Source of the DNA: Flaccisagitta enflata
Taxonomy: Eukaryota; Chaetognatha; Sagittoidea; Aphragmophora
Direction: 5' to 3'
NCBI GenBank assembly: GCA_965153355.1
Contig: OZ231126.1
Location: forward strand, 94,922,001 to 94,986,000
DNA: 64,000 nt
Shown: positions 1 to 40,900 of the stretch, piece after piece
How positions within the stretch are numbered: position 1 is the first letter of the stretch
Layout: each line of letters opens with the position of its first letter
The notes under the pieces: model-generated
Seen by the model: only the letters and a program-made list of their open reading frames with translations
Databases searched by the model: none
Told to the model about the DNA's origin: nothing
Program-made: the position numbers and the translations under genes

Positions 1-254
1 TTGTTTACGCAGTTGCAGGAGTTTCTGACATTAAGATGCTTGAGCAAATAATTGTCACACTTTTGTCACACCCCCATATTTACCCTACTGTACAAAAGAA
101 TCAAGCTCTGACTTGTAATATACCTTCCTCATCCATGAATTTTCCCACCTTAGCCATAATGGCCATTCCATATGACAAAACCAGTAGAATACAAGCCTTA
201 GAGTGAATATCAGGAGTTTCTGACATTAAGACAATAGACAGAAACTCCAGACTT

Positions 255-650
255 AGAAAAAAAAATCGTCAAATTCCATAAAAAAAAAGTTGTTTTGACA
301 CTATGGAATTTAGACGTTTTATACAATTTAAAATCAAATGAGCTATACTTTTTTGGTCGATTTTTTTACATATTCACCACCCCACCCCACCCCATTGAAC
401 CCGGAACTTATAAAATTTTTTTGGCGATTTGGTAAAAAATAAATGAATTTTTGAAGATTTGATATTTAGACGTTTCAGAAAATTTGGAATAAAATGAGCT
501 CATCTTTATTTTTTGCAAAAAAATTGCCTCTAGGGGTTTGTACCCCTGCCCCAGCCCAACCCCAGCCCATTAAGGTCAACAGACCCGCAAAACGTGCAGC
601 CAGAAAGTTGGTCTACCTGCCCAAACAGAAAAAATGGTATATTTTCTATT
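255..650. repeat. Diverged tandem duplication in AT-rich DNA
   Basis: Two consecutive stretches share the same order of motifs: TTTAGACGTTT, then AAAATGAGCT, then a T-rich run, then a C-rich block (CCACCCCACC in the first, CCCCTGCCCCAGCCC in the second). The phrase GTTTCTGACATTAAGA also occurs twice upstream, near 20 and 217. No coding exon was recognised between 1 and 840; any 5' exons of the kelch gene could lie here unrecognised or before the window. Confidence 0.4.
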
Positions 651-766
651 TTGAAAATTGATGATTTTTTCCTTTCCACTTCCCCCTGATAAAAAAATTC
701 ACCGAAGTGAAAATCGGCAATTTCGCGTTGAGGATGAATTAGGAGACTTCTGGTTGAGGCAGTAAT

Positions 767-839
<73 letters not shown>

Positions 840-840
840 G
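767..840. repeat. (CAA)n microsatellite ending in a splice acceptor
   Basis: About 24 uninterrupted CAA units. The last unit reads CAG and directly abuts the first recognisable exon of the kelch gene at 841, so the array forms the intron end. Confidence 0.9.
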
Positions 841-22935
<22,095 letters not shown>

Positions 22936-22966
22936 ATAATTTCTAATTTACTTGTCCAGTACAAAA

Positions 22967-22980
22967 TTTATTGTAATAAA
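22967..22980. promoter_or_regulatory. Overlapping convergent poly(A) signals (candidate)
   Basis: AATAAA on the plus strand at 22975-22980 lies 40 bp after the kelch stop codon. TTTATT at 22967-22972 is AATAAA on the minus strand, placed for the converging WD40 gene. The plus-strand signal is well placed; use of the minus-strand one is inferred. Confidence 0.55.
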
Positions 22981-23534
22981 ACCAATCCAATGTCGCAATT
23001 TGATGCTGTCGATGATAAGTCTTTCTGAGGATACTATAATTATAATAATATGGTAATATAATTATCCTTTGGTAATTATTGGTCCTAAATCTCAGTATAA
23101 CTGCTGCTTATTTCAGAGTTTTGGGTTGACATGGAGTGATTTGATGGGATTTTCTATTTGGTGGGAAAATTACTGATTGGAAGTTGTGGGTGTCATGAGC
23201 TTTTTACAATGGGAAGATCAGATAGGTGTGAGGGATCGAGGGACACGATTCAGCACCCTCATCTGGTACTCTTTCTTGTCACCAGCACATTACACGAATA
23301 GCGGAAAATCATGGAATTTTCTTACTGATGGGAATTTCCATCAAAAAGTTCTATGGTATGGTCTCAGATATATGTTTTTGAAATCATTAGGGATAGTTGT
23401 GATGGGTCCGGATTAAACACCATTGAAAGCTCCAAAGGCTTTCATCCTTGAGCTAGTTTGGGTTTAAGTAGTTACGTTGTCCAACTTTCATCGATGAAAA
23501 CTGTAGCGATGAAAAGATAATGATGAAAATTAAG

Positions 23535-23549
23535 ATGAGGATGATGATG

Positions 23550-23635
<86 letters not shown>

Positions 23636-23720
23636 CATGATAATCTTGATAATATTGATGACGATGACGATGATGATGGTGATGATGATTATGATGACGA
23701 TGATGATGACGGTGATAATG
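23535..23720. repeat. (GAT)n microsatellite
   Basis: ATG/GAT triplets, perfect at 23550-23633 and degenerate after. The poly-Met, poly-His and poly-Ile frames are artefacts. It follows a WD40 exon donor on the minus strand. Confidence 0.93.
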
Positions 23721-23738
23721 ATTTTGTCTGGCTCTCAC

Positions 23739-31620
<7,882 letters not shown>

Positions 31621-32265
31621 ATCTGTTCGAATGAAAGGGGTTGTGCGTTTTATATGCCTTCTCTACTACACTGTCTTCTACTGTCTTCACTTTGTTTATT
31701 TCAGAAACCTAGTTTGAAAGAACGTCAAGGTTGGAAATGACTCTGAAATGAGAACATAGTATTTTATTCACTGGGGCTGTCTTTATCTTCTTTGGAGATC
31801 AGAAATGATGTTCTTATACCAATGAAGGTGACTCTCGCCGACCGGAAAAAAGTCGTAAAGGTAGAATTTTTCCCTTCCCCCTTTTTATTTTCATGTTTTT
31901 CATGCTTTTGATTTTTTTTGTGCTCATTTGTAATTAGATTGCTCAAAAGTGGTGATCCAAGAAAAAAGTTTTTTTTCAAGAAAAATGTTTTTGTCAAAAA
32001 TAAACCCAAGATGATGGAAAAAAAAGTTGAAAAAAAAGTTAGCTTTGCGTTATTTCAATTTTGTTATGAAGCAAATATGTGTTAGCGGTGCTCTCTTAGT
32101 GAGAGAAATGAAGTTCTTCTTTCAAACTCCGTTTCTCCGTGCCAGCCAATTACACACACCACTACACACAAACATACTCCCTCCTTCTTCCCTCCCTCCT
32201 TCCCATCTTTCCTTCCTCCCATCTTTCCTTCCTCCCTTCTTTGTTCCTTTAGAAAGAACTGTCTG

Positions 32266-32273
<8 letters not shown>

Positions 32274-32357
<84 letters not shown>
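32274..32357. repeat. (CT)n microsatellite
   Basis: About 42 CT units in DNA with no recognised gene. Confidence 0.95.
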
Positions 32358-32360
<3 letters not shown>

Positions 32361-32378
32361 CAGAATAAAATGTCAAAG

Positions 32379-32801
32379 CTATACTCTTTTTTTTTTTGAG
32401 TAAGGACAAAGTTTATAATGACATGAGGCTGAAATTTTGCCAAAAATTAAGGACATTTTAAGAACAAAGCCCAGCCTCAGATTTGAAAAAAAAAATTTTT
32501 TGAATCAAAATTTAGATTGACTTTATGCAACTTCTTTAAGAAAATAACCACGTATAAAAGAAATGATAGCATTCATTTTTGATAAATGATATAATATTCT
32601 GTAAAGAAAAACTACAAAGCAATTATTGCCATATCTAACTTGTGTTTCATGATACTGAACATCAATTACTTTAATGCATAAAACAATCATAAGAAAATCA
32701 AAAAAAAAATATTAAGGAAATGCTAAGGACATTTCAGCCTGAAATTTGCTAAAATCTAAGGACATCCCAGCCTCAGAAAAAATTTACTGGTCCTTCTATA
32801 A
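32379..32801. mobile_element. Probable CTCTTTTTT-type MITE, right end altered
   Basis: Left TATACTCTTTTTTTTTTTGA with GTAAGGACA; right side TGGTCCTTCTATAAAAA. Inner AGCCTCAG and CTAAGGACAT motifs recur in both orientations. The right end runs directly into the cassette at 32806. Confidence 0.5.
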
Positions 32802-32805
32802 AAAC

Positions 32806-33440
32806 CAGTCGCCCAAGGGCAATATGTGGTCAGCAATACCCGTTGCCCTGCTTCGTATGTTGGTGATTGTAGGTGATGGGTAGCAGGGCAGCGGTCCCAA
32901 AGGGGACGATGTCCTGTAGAACACAGGGGGACTTTTGTTTGTCCGTCCGTCCGTCTGTGCGGGCCTCCAAGCTGGGATTTGAGCCTGAAGGCTGGGATTT
33001 GAGCCTGGAGGCTGGGATTTAAGCCTGGAGGCTGGGATTTGACCCTCGAGGCTGGGATTTGAGCCTCGAGGCAGGAATTTGAGCCTGGAGCCTGGAATTT
33101 GAGCCTTGAGGCTGGGATTTGAGCCTGGAGGCTGAGATTTGAGCCTGGAGGCTGGGATTTGAGCCTGGAGTCTAGGATTTGAGCCAGTAGGCTGGCATTT
33201 GAGCCTGGAGGCTGGCATTTGAGCCTCGAGGCTGGGATTTGAGCCTTGAGGCTAGAATTTGAGCCTCGAGGCTGGGATTTGAGCCTTGAGGGTGGGATTT
33301 GAGCCTTGAGGGTGGGAATTGGGCCTTGAGGCCGGGATTTGATCCTCGAGGCGAGGGGCGTGCATGTACGGACGGACGAACGAACAAAAGTCCCCCTGTC
33401 TTCTACAGGACATCGTCCCCTTCGGGGCCGCTGCCCAAAA
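32806..33440. mobile_element. GGCCCC-hairpin cassette with 20-bp minisatellite, inverted unit
   Basis: Starts AGTCGCCCAAGGGC with GGTCAGCAATACCCGTTGCC, then GGGCAGCGGTCCCAAAGGGG and ACGATGTCCTG. Core 32970-33345 is about 19 units of GAGGCTGGGATTTGAGCCTG, the reverse complement of the unit at 5590. A CCGT tract borders the core on each side. Right end CATCGTCCCCTTCGGGGCCG then CTGCCC. Confidence 0.78.
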
Positions 33441-33599
33441 AGAGTGTAGTGTCATAAAAGTTTGTCAATTTGTCAAGTTGCGTAACATCTTTACTGTTCC
33501 CTATTGTTACATAAGGCCGAAAATTGGGATCAATGAAAAATATCGATTTTTGCGAAAATGCAAAAAATCCTAACAGTGATTGGGTCCACGAGGGGGGGG

Positions 33600-34345
33600 T
33601 TAAAGATCACCGATTCTATAAGATTGCTATAACTACTAAAACAAAGTTTCAAGCAAATTGGTTGAAAAATGTCAAAGTTATGCATGTTTTTCACTTCTAG
33701 GCTAGCAGGCTAGTTGGATGGTAGGCTGGTTTGACAAAATAAATAGTTTGCATATGTTTAATTCTCCAATTGAGAGACTTCATACCAAGTTTCAACCAAA
33801 ATGGTTGAAAAATGTCCAAATTATGCAAGTTTTTCGATTTTAGGCCGGTAGGCTAGTTGGGTGGTAGGTTGGTTTGGCAGGTTAGCATGCTCAAATGCAA
33901 ATAAATCACATACATGTGTTGAGTCCTGTTTAGAAACTCCATACTAAATTTCAACCCAATTGGTTGAAAAATACTAAAGATATGCACATTTTTCACTTTT
34001 AGGCTGGTAGGCTGGTTGGGTGGTAGGCTGGTTTGACAGGACAAACATATGTGTGCATATGTGTGCATATGTTGAGTTCTTCCATTTAGAGACTCCATAC
34101 CAAGTTTCAACCAAATTAGTTGAAAAATAACAAAGTTATGCAAGTGTTTTACTTTTAGGCCGGTAGACTGGTTGGGTGGTAAATTGGTTTGGCCAGGCAG
34201 CATGCTCAAATCCATATAATTCACATACATATGAAGAGTCCTTCCATTTAGAGACTCCATACCAAATTTCAACCAAATCGGATGAAAAATGTCAAAGTTA
34301 TGCATGTTTTTCACTTTTAGGCCAGTAGGCTGGTTGGCCCGGTTG
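33600..34345. repeat. About 155-bp tandem repeat, 4-5 copies
   Basis: Repeated order: ACTCCATACCAAATTTCAAC, GGTTGAAAAATGTCAAAG, TTATGCATGTTTTTCACTTT, TAGGCTGGTTGGGTGGTAGG. Stops in all copies and variable spacing argue against coding. A weakly similar stretch occurs at 57110-57330. Confidence 0.75.
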
Positions 34346-34349
34346 GGTT

Positions 34350-34990
34350 GGTCGGATCACAAAAATTGGATAGGATGTAAAGCGCTTTACCCTAGTAGAA
34401 CTTCCCATCAAATATGAACCAAATCGGTCGAAGCATAAAAAAGTTATCCTTTTTTTAAAATCCGTGAAAACGACAACGACAACGACGACACCCACCCGCA
34501 TTGAATTATAGTCCCCGTCGGAATGATATTCCGTCGCGGACAAAAAGTTAGCTCTTTCTTAGCTGTGAATAAAAAAAAATGTGTCATTCCAATCGGGAAA
34601 TGGCTCAACTTCCGCAAGTGTCCCAAATCGAAAATAGTAAACCTGATTGTGTAATTACGTAATTCGACTTTTTTCCACTTATTATACTGAAAAACAAATG
34701 TTTATAAGTAAGCTTTCCTAAGAGATCTTTAATACGTTCTCTGAAGCCCTCGTGGCTGCTTTTTTTGGATTCCTCGTCGAAAATTAGTTGGAAGACGTTA
34801 AAACTGTGACTTTTTGGCGAAACCGAGATTGAAAATCTCACTTCTTATCATAAGTCCTACCCTCGAAAATTTTACCGCCATTTTTCTTATCGAATGTAAC
34901 AGGATGGAAACTCTTTTTCACTTTGAAACTTCAGCGTACTGTTCAAAGTCGCATTAAAATGTGATTCCAAGACTGACTTCAAATAAAAGA
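34350..34990. other. No gene recognised
   Basis: Unique-looking AT-rich sequence with short frames on the minus strand that lack splice context or recognisable motifs. Confidence 0.45.
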
Positions 34991-35019
34991 GGGAGAAAGA
35001 GCGAGTGAGTGAGCGAGTG

Positions 35020-35430
<411 letters not shown>

Positions 35431-35449
35431 GACAAACGGAGAGGCATTC

Positions 35450-36800
35450 ACATACACGTAATTTTAGAGACATCAGTAAAAGCGACTGACTAAATCAAAA
35501 CATAAGTTTTAGTTTGTACATCTACTGACTATTTCAGTGATAGCATTGCATTTGACAGGCTTGCGACGCTATGCGACAGCTAGGAGTGGGTTGAGCGTTT
35601 GGTATTATGTAAAGTTATATCATGTGAACATATACATGCATTTTCAGCGATTTTCTGGAAGTCGAAAGTGGCCTAATGACTGTTTTAATATTTTGCTTAT
35701 TTTTAATAATGTTTTGTACCTATAGGAAAAAACCAAAATTTTGCTCAATGTATCCTAGGATATTTTTGTTCTCATTTTTAGCGACAGATTTTTGTAAATA
35801 TCAAGATCAAAAAAACAGCGCCAATTTGAAAATAGCTAATTGTTTAATGAAAAAAAACCTTTTTAACTAAAATACACTATAAACACTGTCTCATTTGCGT
35901 GCTTCGCATAGCAAAAAATTTGATTTTCTTCTCGTCCCGCTAACCCAATATGGAGTGAAAAAAATCATGAAGATGACCGTTTTCCTTTTCTCAAAATTCC
36001 TTCATCTTCCGTTTTTGTTTTGGCCTTAAAGTTTACTCAGATTTCCCAGAATTCAGCAAAATCCTGTGTAGTCTTGTTACAAAAGAAACAATTGTTAGTT
36101 TTAGAAAACCATGATTTTTGTGAAAATAAATCAAAATATCAGAGCATAAGTTACGTAAGAGCTTGTGAAAAAGCAGGTTAACAATTCTCTAAATAGCAGA
36201 AGTTTATAAAAGCTAATTCAGAGAAGATCAGCATACTTTTTTATCCCACTGCAATATACAAATTAGGCTCTCAAAAACAATTTTCTAATAACAGGAAGAT
36301 GAACAATTCTTGATAAAAGAAAAATGGTAAGGGTCCTAAAATTGCCCACTCCACATTAGGTAAAGAGGATGAAAAGGAATAAGCAACTTTTGCTATGTGA
36401 AGCACCCAACTGTCTCATGCTTATTTTGATATTTTCATCACAATGCAACATTGCCGCATTTAATGATAAGCGGTTTCTTGTGAGTCTGAGGGTGTTTTTA
36501 TTTTTATTTTCTTACTATGTTAACTCATAAAAATCCATATTAAAAGATTAATGCGTCCCAACAGCGGTAAACGTGTAATGCCGTGCGAAAGATTTCTTCC
36601 AGGAAAGTTTACTATAAGTATGAATTTCATTTACGATGAATATCTCGCTCTTTTTTCTCAAACGATGAGGCCATGGTCGGATATTTACCCTTAGTCCAAT
36701 TTATTGTAGTTTAAATTCGACGAATCCATGGACTGGAGTCAGCAAGTTCGGGGTTAAATATTCTTCCATTCATGCCAGATCCTGTGACGCAAAAGCGTAG
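35450..36800. other. No gene recognised
   Basis: AT-rich sequence without convincing exon, repeat or inverted structure. Confidence 0.45.
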
Positions 36801-36810
36801 CCAACAAGTG

Positions 36811-37011
36811 ACGCGGGGTCACAATAGCGTTTCGGACGGGTAGGCAGGGGCGTACAATCCCTCGCCCACCCCACACACACTCGCAAACGCAGTAATAACG
36901 GGAGCCTCAAAAATGTGCAGTATCGCAATATTCAACTCAACCACTACGACAGACCGACGGACCAACAGACGGAGAAAGCCTCTTATAGAGTTGCGTGTGC
37001 GCAACTAAAAA
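36811..37011 (-). mobile_element. Covarying-hairpin repeat, GTTGCG subfamily C
   Basis: Hairpin AGTTGCG-TGTG-CGCAACT at 36989-37006 (minus orientation), TATAAGAGGCTTTCTCCGTC, far end GGGTAGGCAGGGGC and GACGCGGGGTCACAATA, nearly identical to the end at 3115. Confidence 0.8.
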
Positions 37012-37138
37012 TATGATCGTGGCTTATACATCAGGTCAGCAGATATCAACAGATGAGAGAGTGCCAGTCGGGCACACTGCCAGCAAAACATACTACCCGA
37101 CGGCGGAACAGTACGCTTCGGGCCGGGCACGCTATAAT

Positions 37139-37345
37139 AGTTCGCCGCGTGCTACGCGACTCGACATCCCGCTTTGTCAGGCCGTCGGTTGGTCGGACGG
37201 TCCATTGGTTGGTCGGTTGGCTTTTTACTTTTTCGGGGTTTCTGAGCTTTTTTAGCTCACCGGTCCTGCCCAAATGTCCTAGTTACCTTTTCCATCACTA
37301 CCCCTGCCCTCCCGCACGCCACTGGGGTATCCAGCCTTGTTTATA
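37139..37345 (+). mobile_element. Covarying-hairpin repeat, subfamily B, diverged
   Basis: CGCGTGCTACGCGACT half-hairpin, CATCCCGCTTTGTC, GGTT/GGTC tract, far end CACTACCCCTGCCCTCCCGC and CCAGCCTTGTTT. Confidence 0.65.
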
Positions 37346-37349
37346 TTAA

Positions 37350-37954
37350 TTCGGTCCTGGTCATTCTAAGAATAAGACGACCTGTAATCCAGATCACTTG
37401 ATAATTGCAATTGCAGTCTTTGGCCATCACCTTTTCCTAACATCAATTTGTTCAAATGAAAAGACGTGTTGAGACGGACTGAAACTTACTTTTCTCAACT
37501 TCCTCTCCTTTTCCTTTTTCCATTCACAAAAATAATTTCCGAACATTTTGAGATGATATAACACAAGCAATAATTCAAAACTCAGAAAGCGTCATTAGTC
37601 TCCAAGGAAACACCGTTGCTCTTCTTTTTCTGTGCTTCCGTCAGACTCTGCACTCTCATGTCAATGAAAGGCATTACAGAGGATCAGCAACGCCCGCTAC
37701 GTCTCTGTGGACGCCCGTACTCCGCGTCACGGCCGCGTTTCACGCCGTTTGTACCGTATTTTACTCCTTCTCACTCTCAATTTAATGTGTAAATATTCCC
37801 ACTTTTGTAACGTACATACCAAGGTCTCGGTTGGCGCATTTTTGCATCGAGGAAAAGGTGTTAGGACAGCTTCAATTTGAATACCGTTCTCATTCTTCGA
37901 TGATTCCTTTCTTTTACAGGGGTCCGTCACGACGTTTTGCGGTGAATTATTACC
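37350..37954 (+). other. Upstream region of CCDC47
   Basis: No other gene recognised. CpG density rises near 37690-37745. The promoter and 5' UTR of CCDC47 are expected here; no TATA box was assigned. Confidence 0.4.
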
Positions 37955-40900
37955 ATGGCAACGGACAAACAGCACGCCTTGTTTGTCTTGATCGGGCTTC
38001 TTATTGTATCTGTGCAATGCTATAAAGATGGGGACATTGAGGACAATGAGTTTGCAGAATTCGAAATGGACGGCAATGCCCCGATTGACGTCGAGGAATC
38101 TGCGTCGGAAAGGTATGGTTAATTTCATAAGTACCATTTGTATTTACCATTTGTTTAACGATACTATTGCTCTAACAGTATGATCGTCTCATTTCATATT
38201 CACCGTTTGTTTGTTGCTATTTTTGCTGAAATTGTATGATCATCTCCTCGCTCTCCCCTCAATGTATTTTACTAACGTTGCACAGTAGGGTTCATGGAAA
38301 ACAGGCAGTGTCTTAATCTCATTTGATAAACCTCTTTCTTTGCTGGTTTCTTTTTTTGCTGGTTTCTTTTTTTGCTGGTTTCTTTCTTTGCTGGTTTCTT
38401 TCTTTGCTGGTTTCTTTCTTTGCTGGTTTCTTTCTTTGCTGGTTTCTTTGCTGGTTTCTTTCTTTGCTGGTTTCTTTCTTTGCTGGTTTCTTTCTTTGCT
38501 GGTTTCTTTCTTTGCTGGTTTCTTTCTTTGCTGGTTTCTTTCTTTGCTGGTTTCTTTATTTGCTGGTTTCTTTATCTGCTGGTTTCTTTATCTGCTGGTT
38601 TCTTTATTTGCTGGTTTCGTTTTTTGCTGGTTTCTTTTTTTGCTGGTTTCTTTTTTGCTGGTTTCTTCTTTTGCTGGTTTCTTCTTTTGTTGGTTTCTTC
38701 TTTTGCTGGTTTCTTCTTTTGCTGGTTTCTTCTTTTGCTGGTTTCTTCTTTTGCTGGTTTCTTCTTTTGCTGGTTTCTTCTTCTGCTGGTTTCTTCTTTT
38801 GCTGGTTTCTTCTTTTGCTGGTTTCTTCTTTTGCCGGTTTCCTTTTTTGCCGGTTTCCTTTTTTGCCGGTTTCTTTTTTTGCCGGTTTCTTTTTTTGCCG
38901 GTTTCTTTTTTTGCCGGTTTCTTTTTTTGCCGGTTTCTTTTTTTGCCGGTTTCTTTTTTTGCCGGTTTCTTTTTTGCCGGTTTCTTTTTTTGCCGGTTTC
39001 TTTCTTTGCCGGTTTCTTTTTTTGCCGGTTTCTTTTTTTGCCGGTTTCTTTTTTTGCCGGTTTCTTTTTTTGCCGGTTTCTTATTTTGCCGGTTTCTTTT
39101 TTTGCCGGTTTCTTTCTTTGCTTTCTTTGCAGTGTTTCTTTTCTGGTTTTTCTTTTCTGGTTTCTCTCTTTTCTGGTTTCTCTCTTTTCTGGTTTCTGTA
39201 TTTCCTGGTTTCTTTATTCCCGGTTTCCTTCTCTCCTGGTTCCCTCTTTCCTTCTTTCTTGGTTTCTTTCTTTCCTGGTTTCTTTCTTTCCTGGTTTCTT
39301 TCTCTTCTGGTTTCTTTCTTTTCTGGTTTCTTTCTTTTTTGGTTTCTTCTTTCTTGGTTTAATCCTTTTCTGCTTTCGTTTCTGTTTTCCTTCCTAGTTT
39401 CTTTCCTGGTTACCTTCTTTCCTGGTTACCTTCTTTTCTGGTTTCCTTCTTTCCTGGTTTCCTTCTTTCCTGGTTTCCTTCTTTCCTGGTTTCCTTCTTT
39501 CCTGGTTTCCTTCTTTCCTGGTTTCCTTCTTTCCTGGTTTCCTTCTTTCCTGGTTTCCTTCTTTCCTGGTTTCCTTCTTTCCTGGTTTCCTTCTTTCCTG
39601 GTTTCCTTCTTTACTGGTTTCCTTCTTTCCTGGTTTCCTTCTTTTCTGGTTTCCTTCTTACCTCATTTCCTTCTTACCTCATTTCCTTCTTACCTCATTT
39701 CCTTCTTACCTCATTTCCTTCTTACCTCATTTCCTTCTTACCTCAATTCCTTCTTACCTCATTTCCTTCTTACCTCATTTCCTTCTTACCTCATTTCCTT
39801 CTTACCTCATTTCCTTCTTACCTCATTTCTTTCTTACCTCATTTCATTCTTACCTCATTTCATTCTTACCTCATTTCATTCTTACCTCATTTCATTCTTT
39901 CCTGGTTTCTTTCCTCCCTGGTTTCTTTCTTTCCTGGCTTCTTTTTGAGTTTCTTTCTCTCCTGGTTTCTTTCTCTCCTGGTTTCTTTCTCTCCTGGTTT
40001 CTTTCTCTCCTGGTTTCTTTCTCTCCTGGTTTCTTTCTCTCCTGGTTTCTTTCTCTCCTGGTTTCTTTCTCTCCTGGTTTCTTTCTCTCCTGGTTTCTTT
40101 CTCTCCTGGTTTTTTTCTCTCCTGGTTTCTTTCTCTCCTGGTTTCTTTCTCCTCTGGTATCTTTCTCTCCTGATATCTTACTCTCCTGATATCTTACTCT
40201 CGTTTCTTTCCTCGTTTCTTTCGCTCCTCCTTTCTCTCGCTCCTTTTTTGGCAGCGGCCCCGAAAGGGCCAATGACCTATGCTTTCACATATGCAGAAAT
40301 TTCTCCTCTTTCTCCTCCTTCATACCCCCTCCCATCTCGAGGCCCAAATCCTAGCCTCGAGGCTCAAATCCCAGCCTCGAAGCTCAAATCCCAGCCTCCA
40401 GGCTCAAATCCCAGCCTCAAAGCTCAAATCCCAGCCTCAAAGCTCAAATCCCAGCCTCAAAGCTCAAATTCCAGCCTACAAGCTCAAGTCCAAGCCTCGA
40501 AGCTCAAATCCCAGCTTTGAGACTCAAATCCCAGCGTCAAGGCTCAAATCCAAGTCTTGAGGCCCAAACCCTAGTCTCAAGGCCCAAATCCTAGTCTCAA
40601 GGCCCAAATCCTTGTCTTGAAGCTCAAATCCCCGCCTCAAAGCTTAAATCCCAGCATTGAAGCTGAAATCCCAGCATTGAAGCTCAAATCCCAGCCATGG
40701 AGCTCAAATCCCAGCCACCAGGCACAAATCCCAACCTCCAGGCCCTAATCCTAGCCTTGAGGCTAAAAAAAAATCAGCATAGGTCATTGGCCCCACTAAC
40801 CACCTCACACCCACATACACTCACAGAGGGGCAACGGGTACCGCTGACCATCTAACGCTTTCTCTCCTCTCTTTCTCTCCTCGTTTCTTTCTCTCGTTTC

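Noticed and set aside
31764-31900. Upstream coding exon of the WD40 gene (FIGIRTSFLISKEDKDSPSE)
   Set aside because: No suitable donor and acceptor pair in phase with the exon at 31622 was found.
38323-39948. A 541-residue open frame of Phe/Leu/Ser/Ala-rich sequence resembling a membrane protein
   Set aside because: It is the translation of a 16-bp minisatellite; all three frames give the same cyclic peptide and it lies within CCDC47 intron 1.
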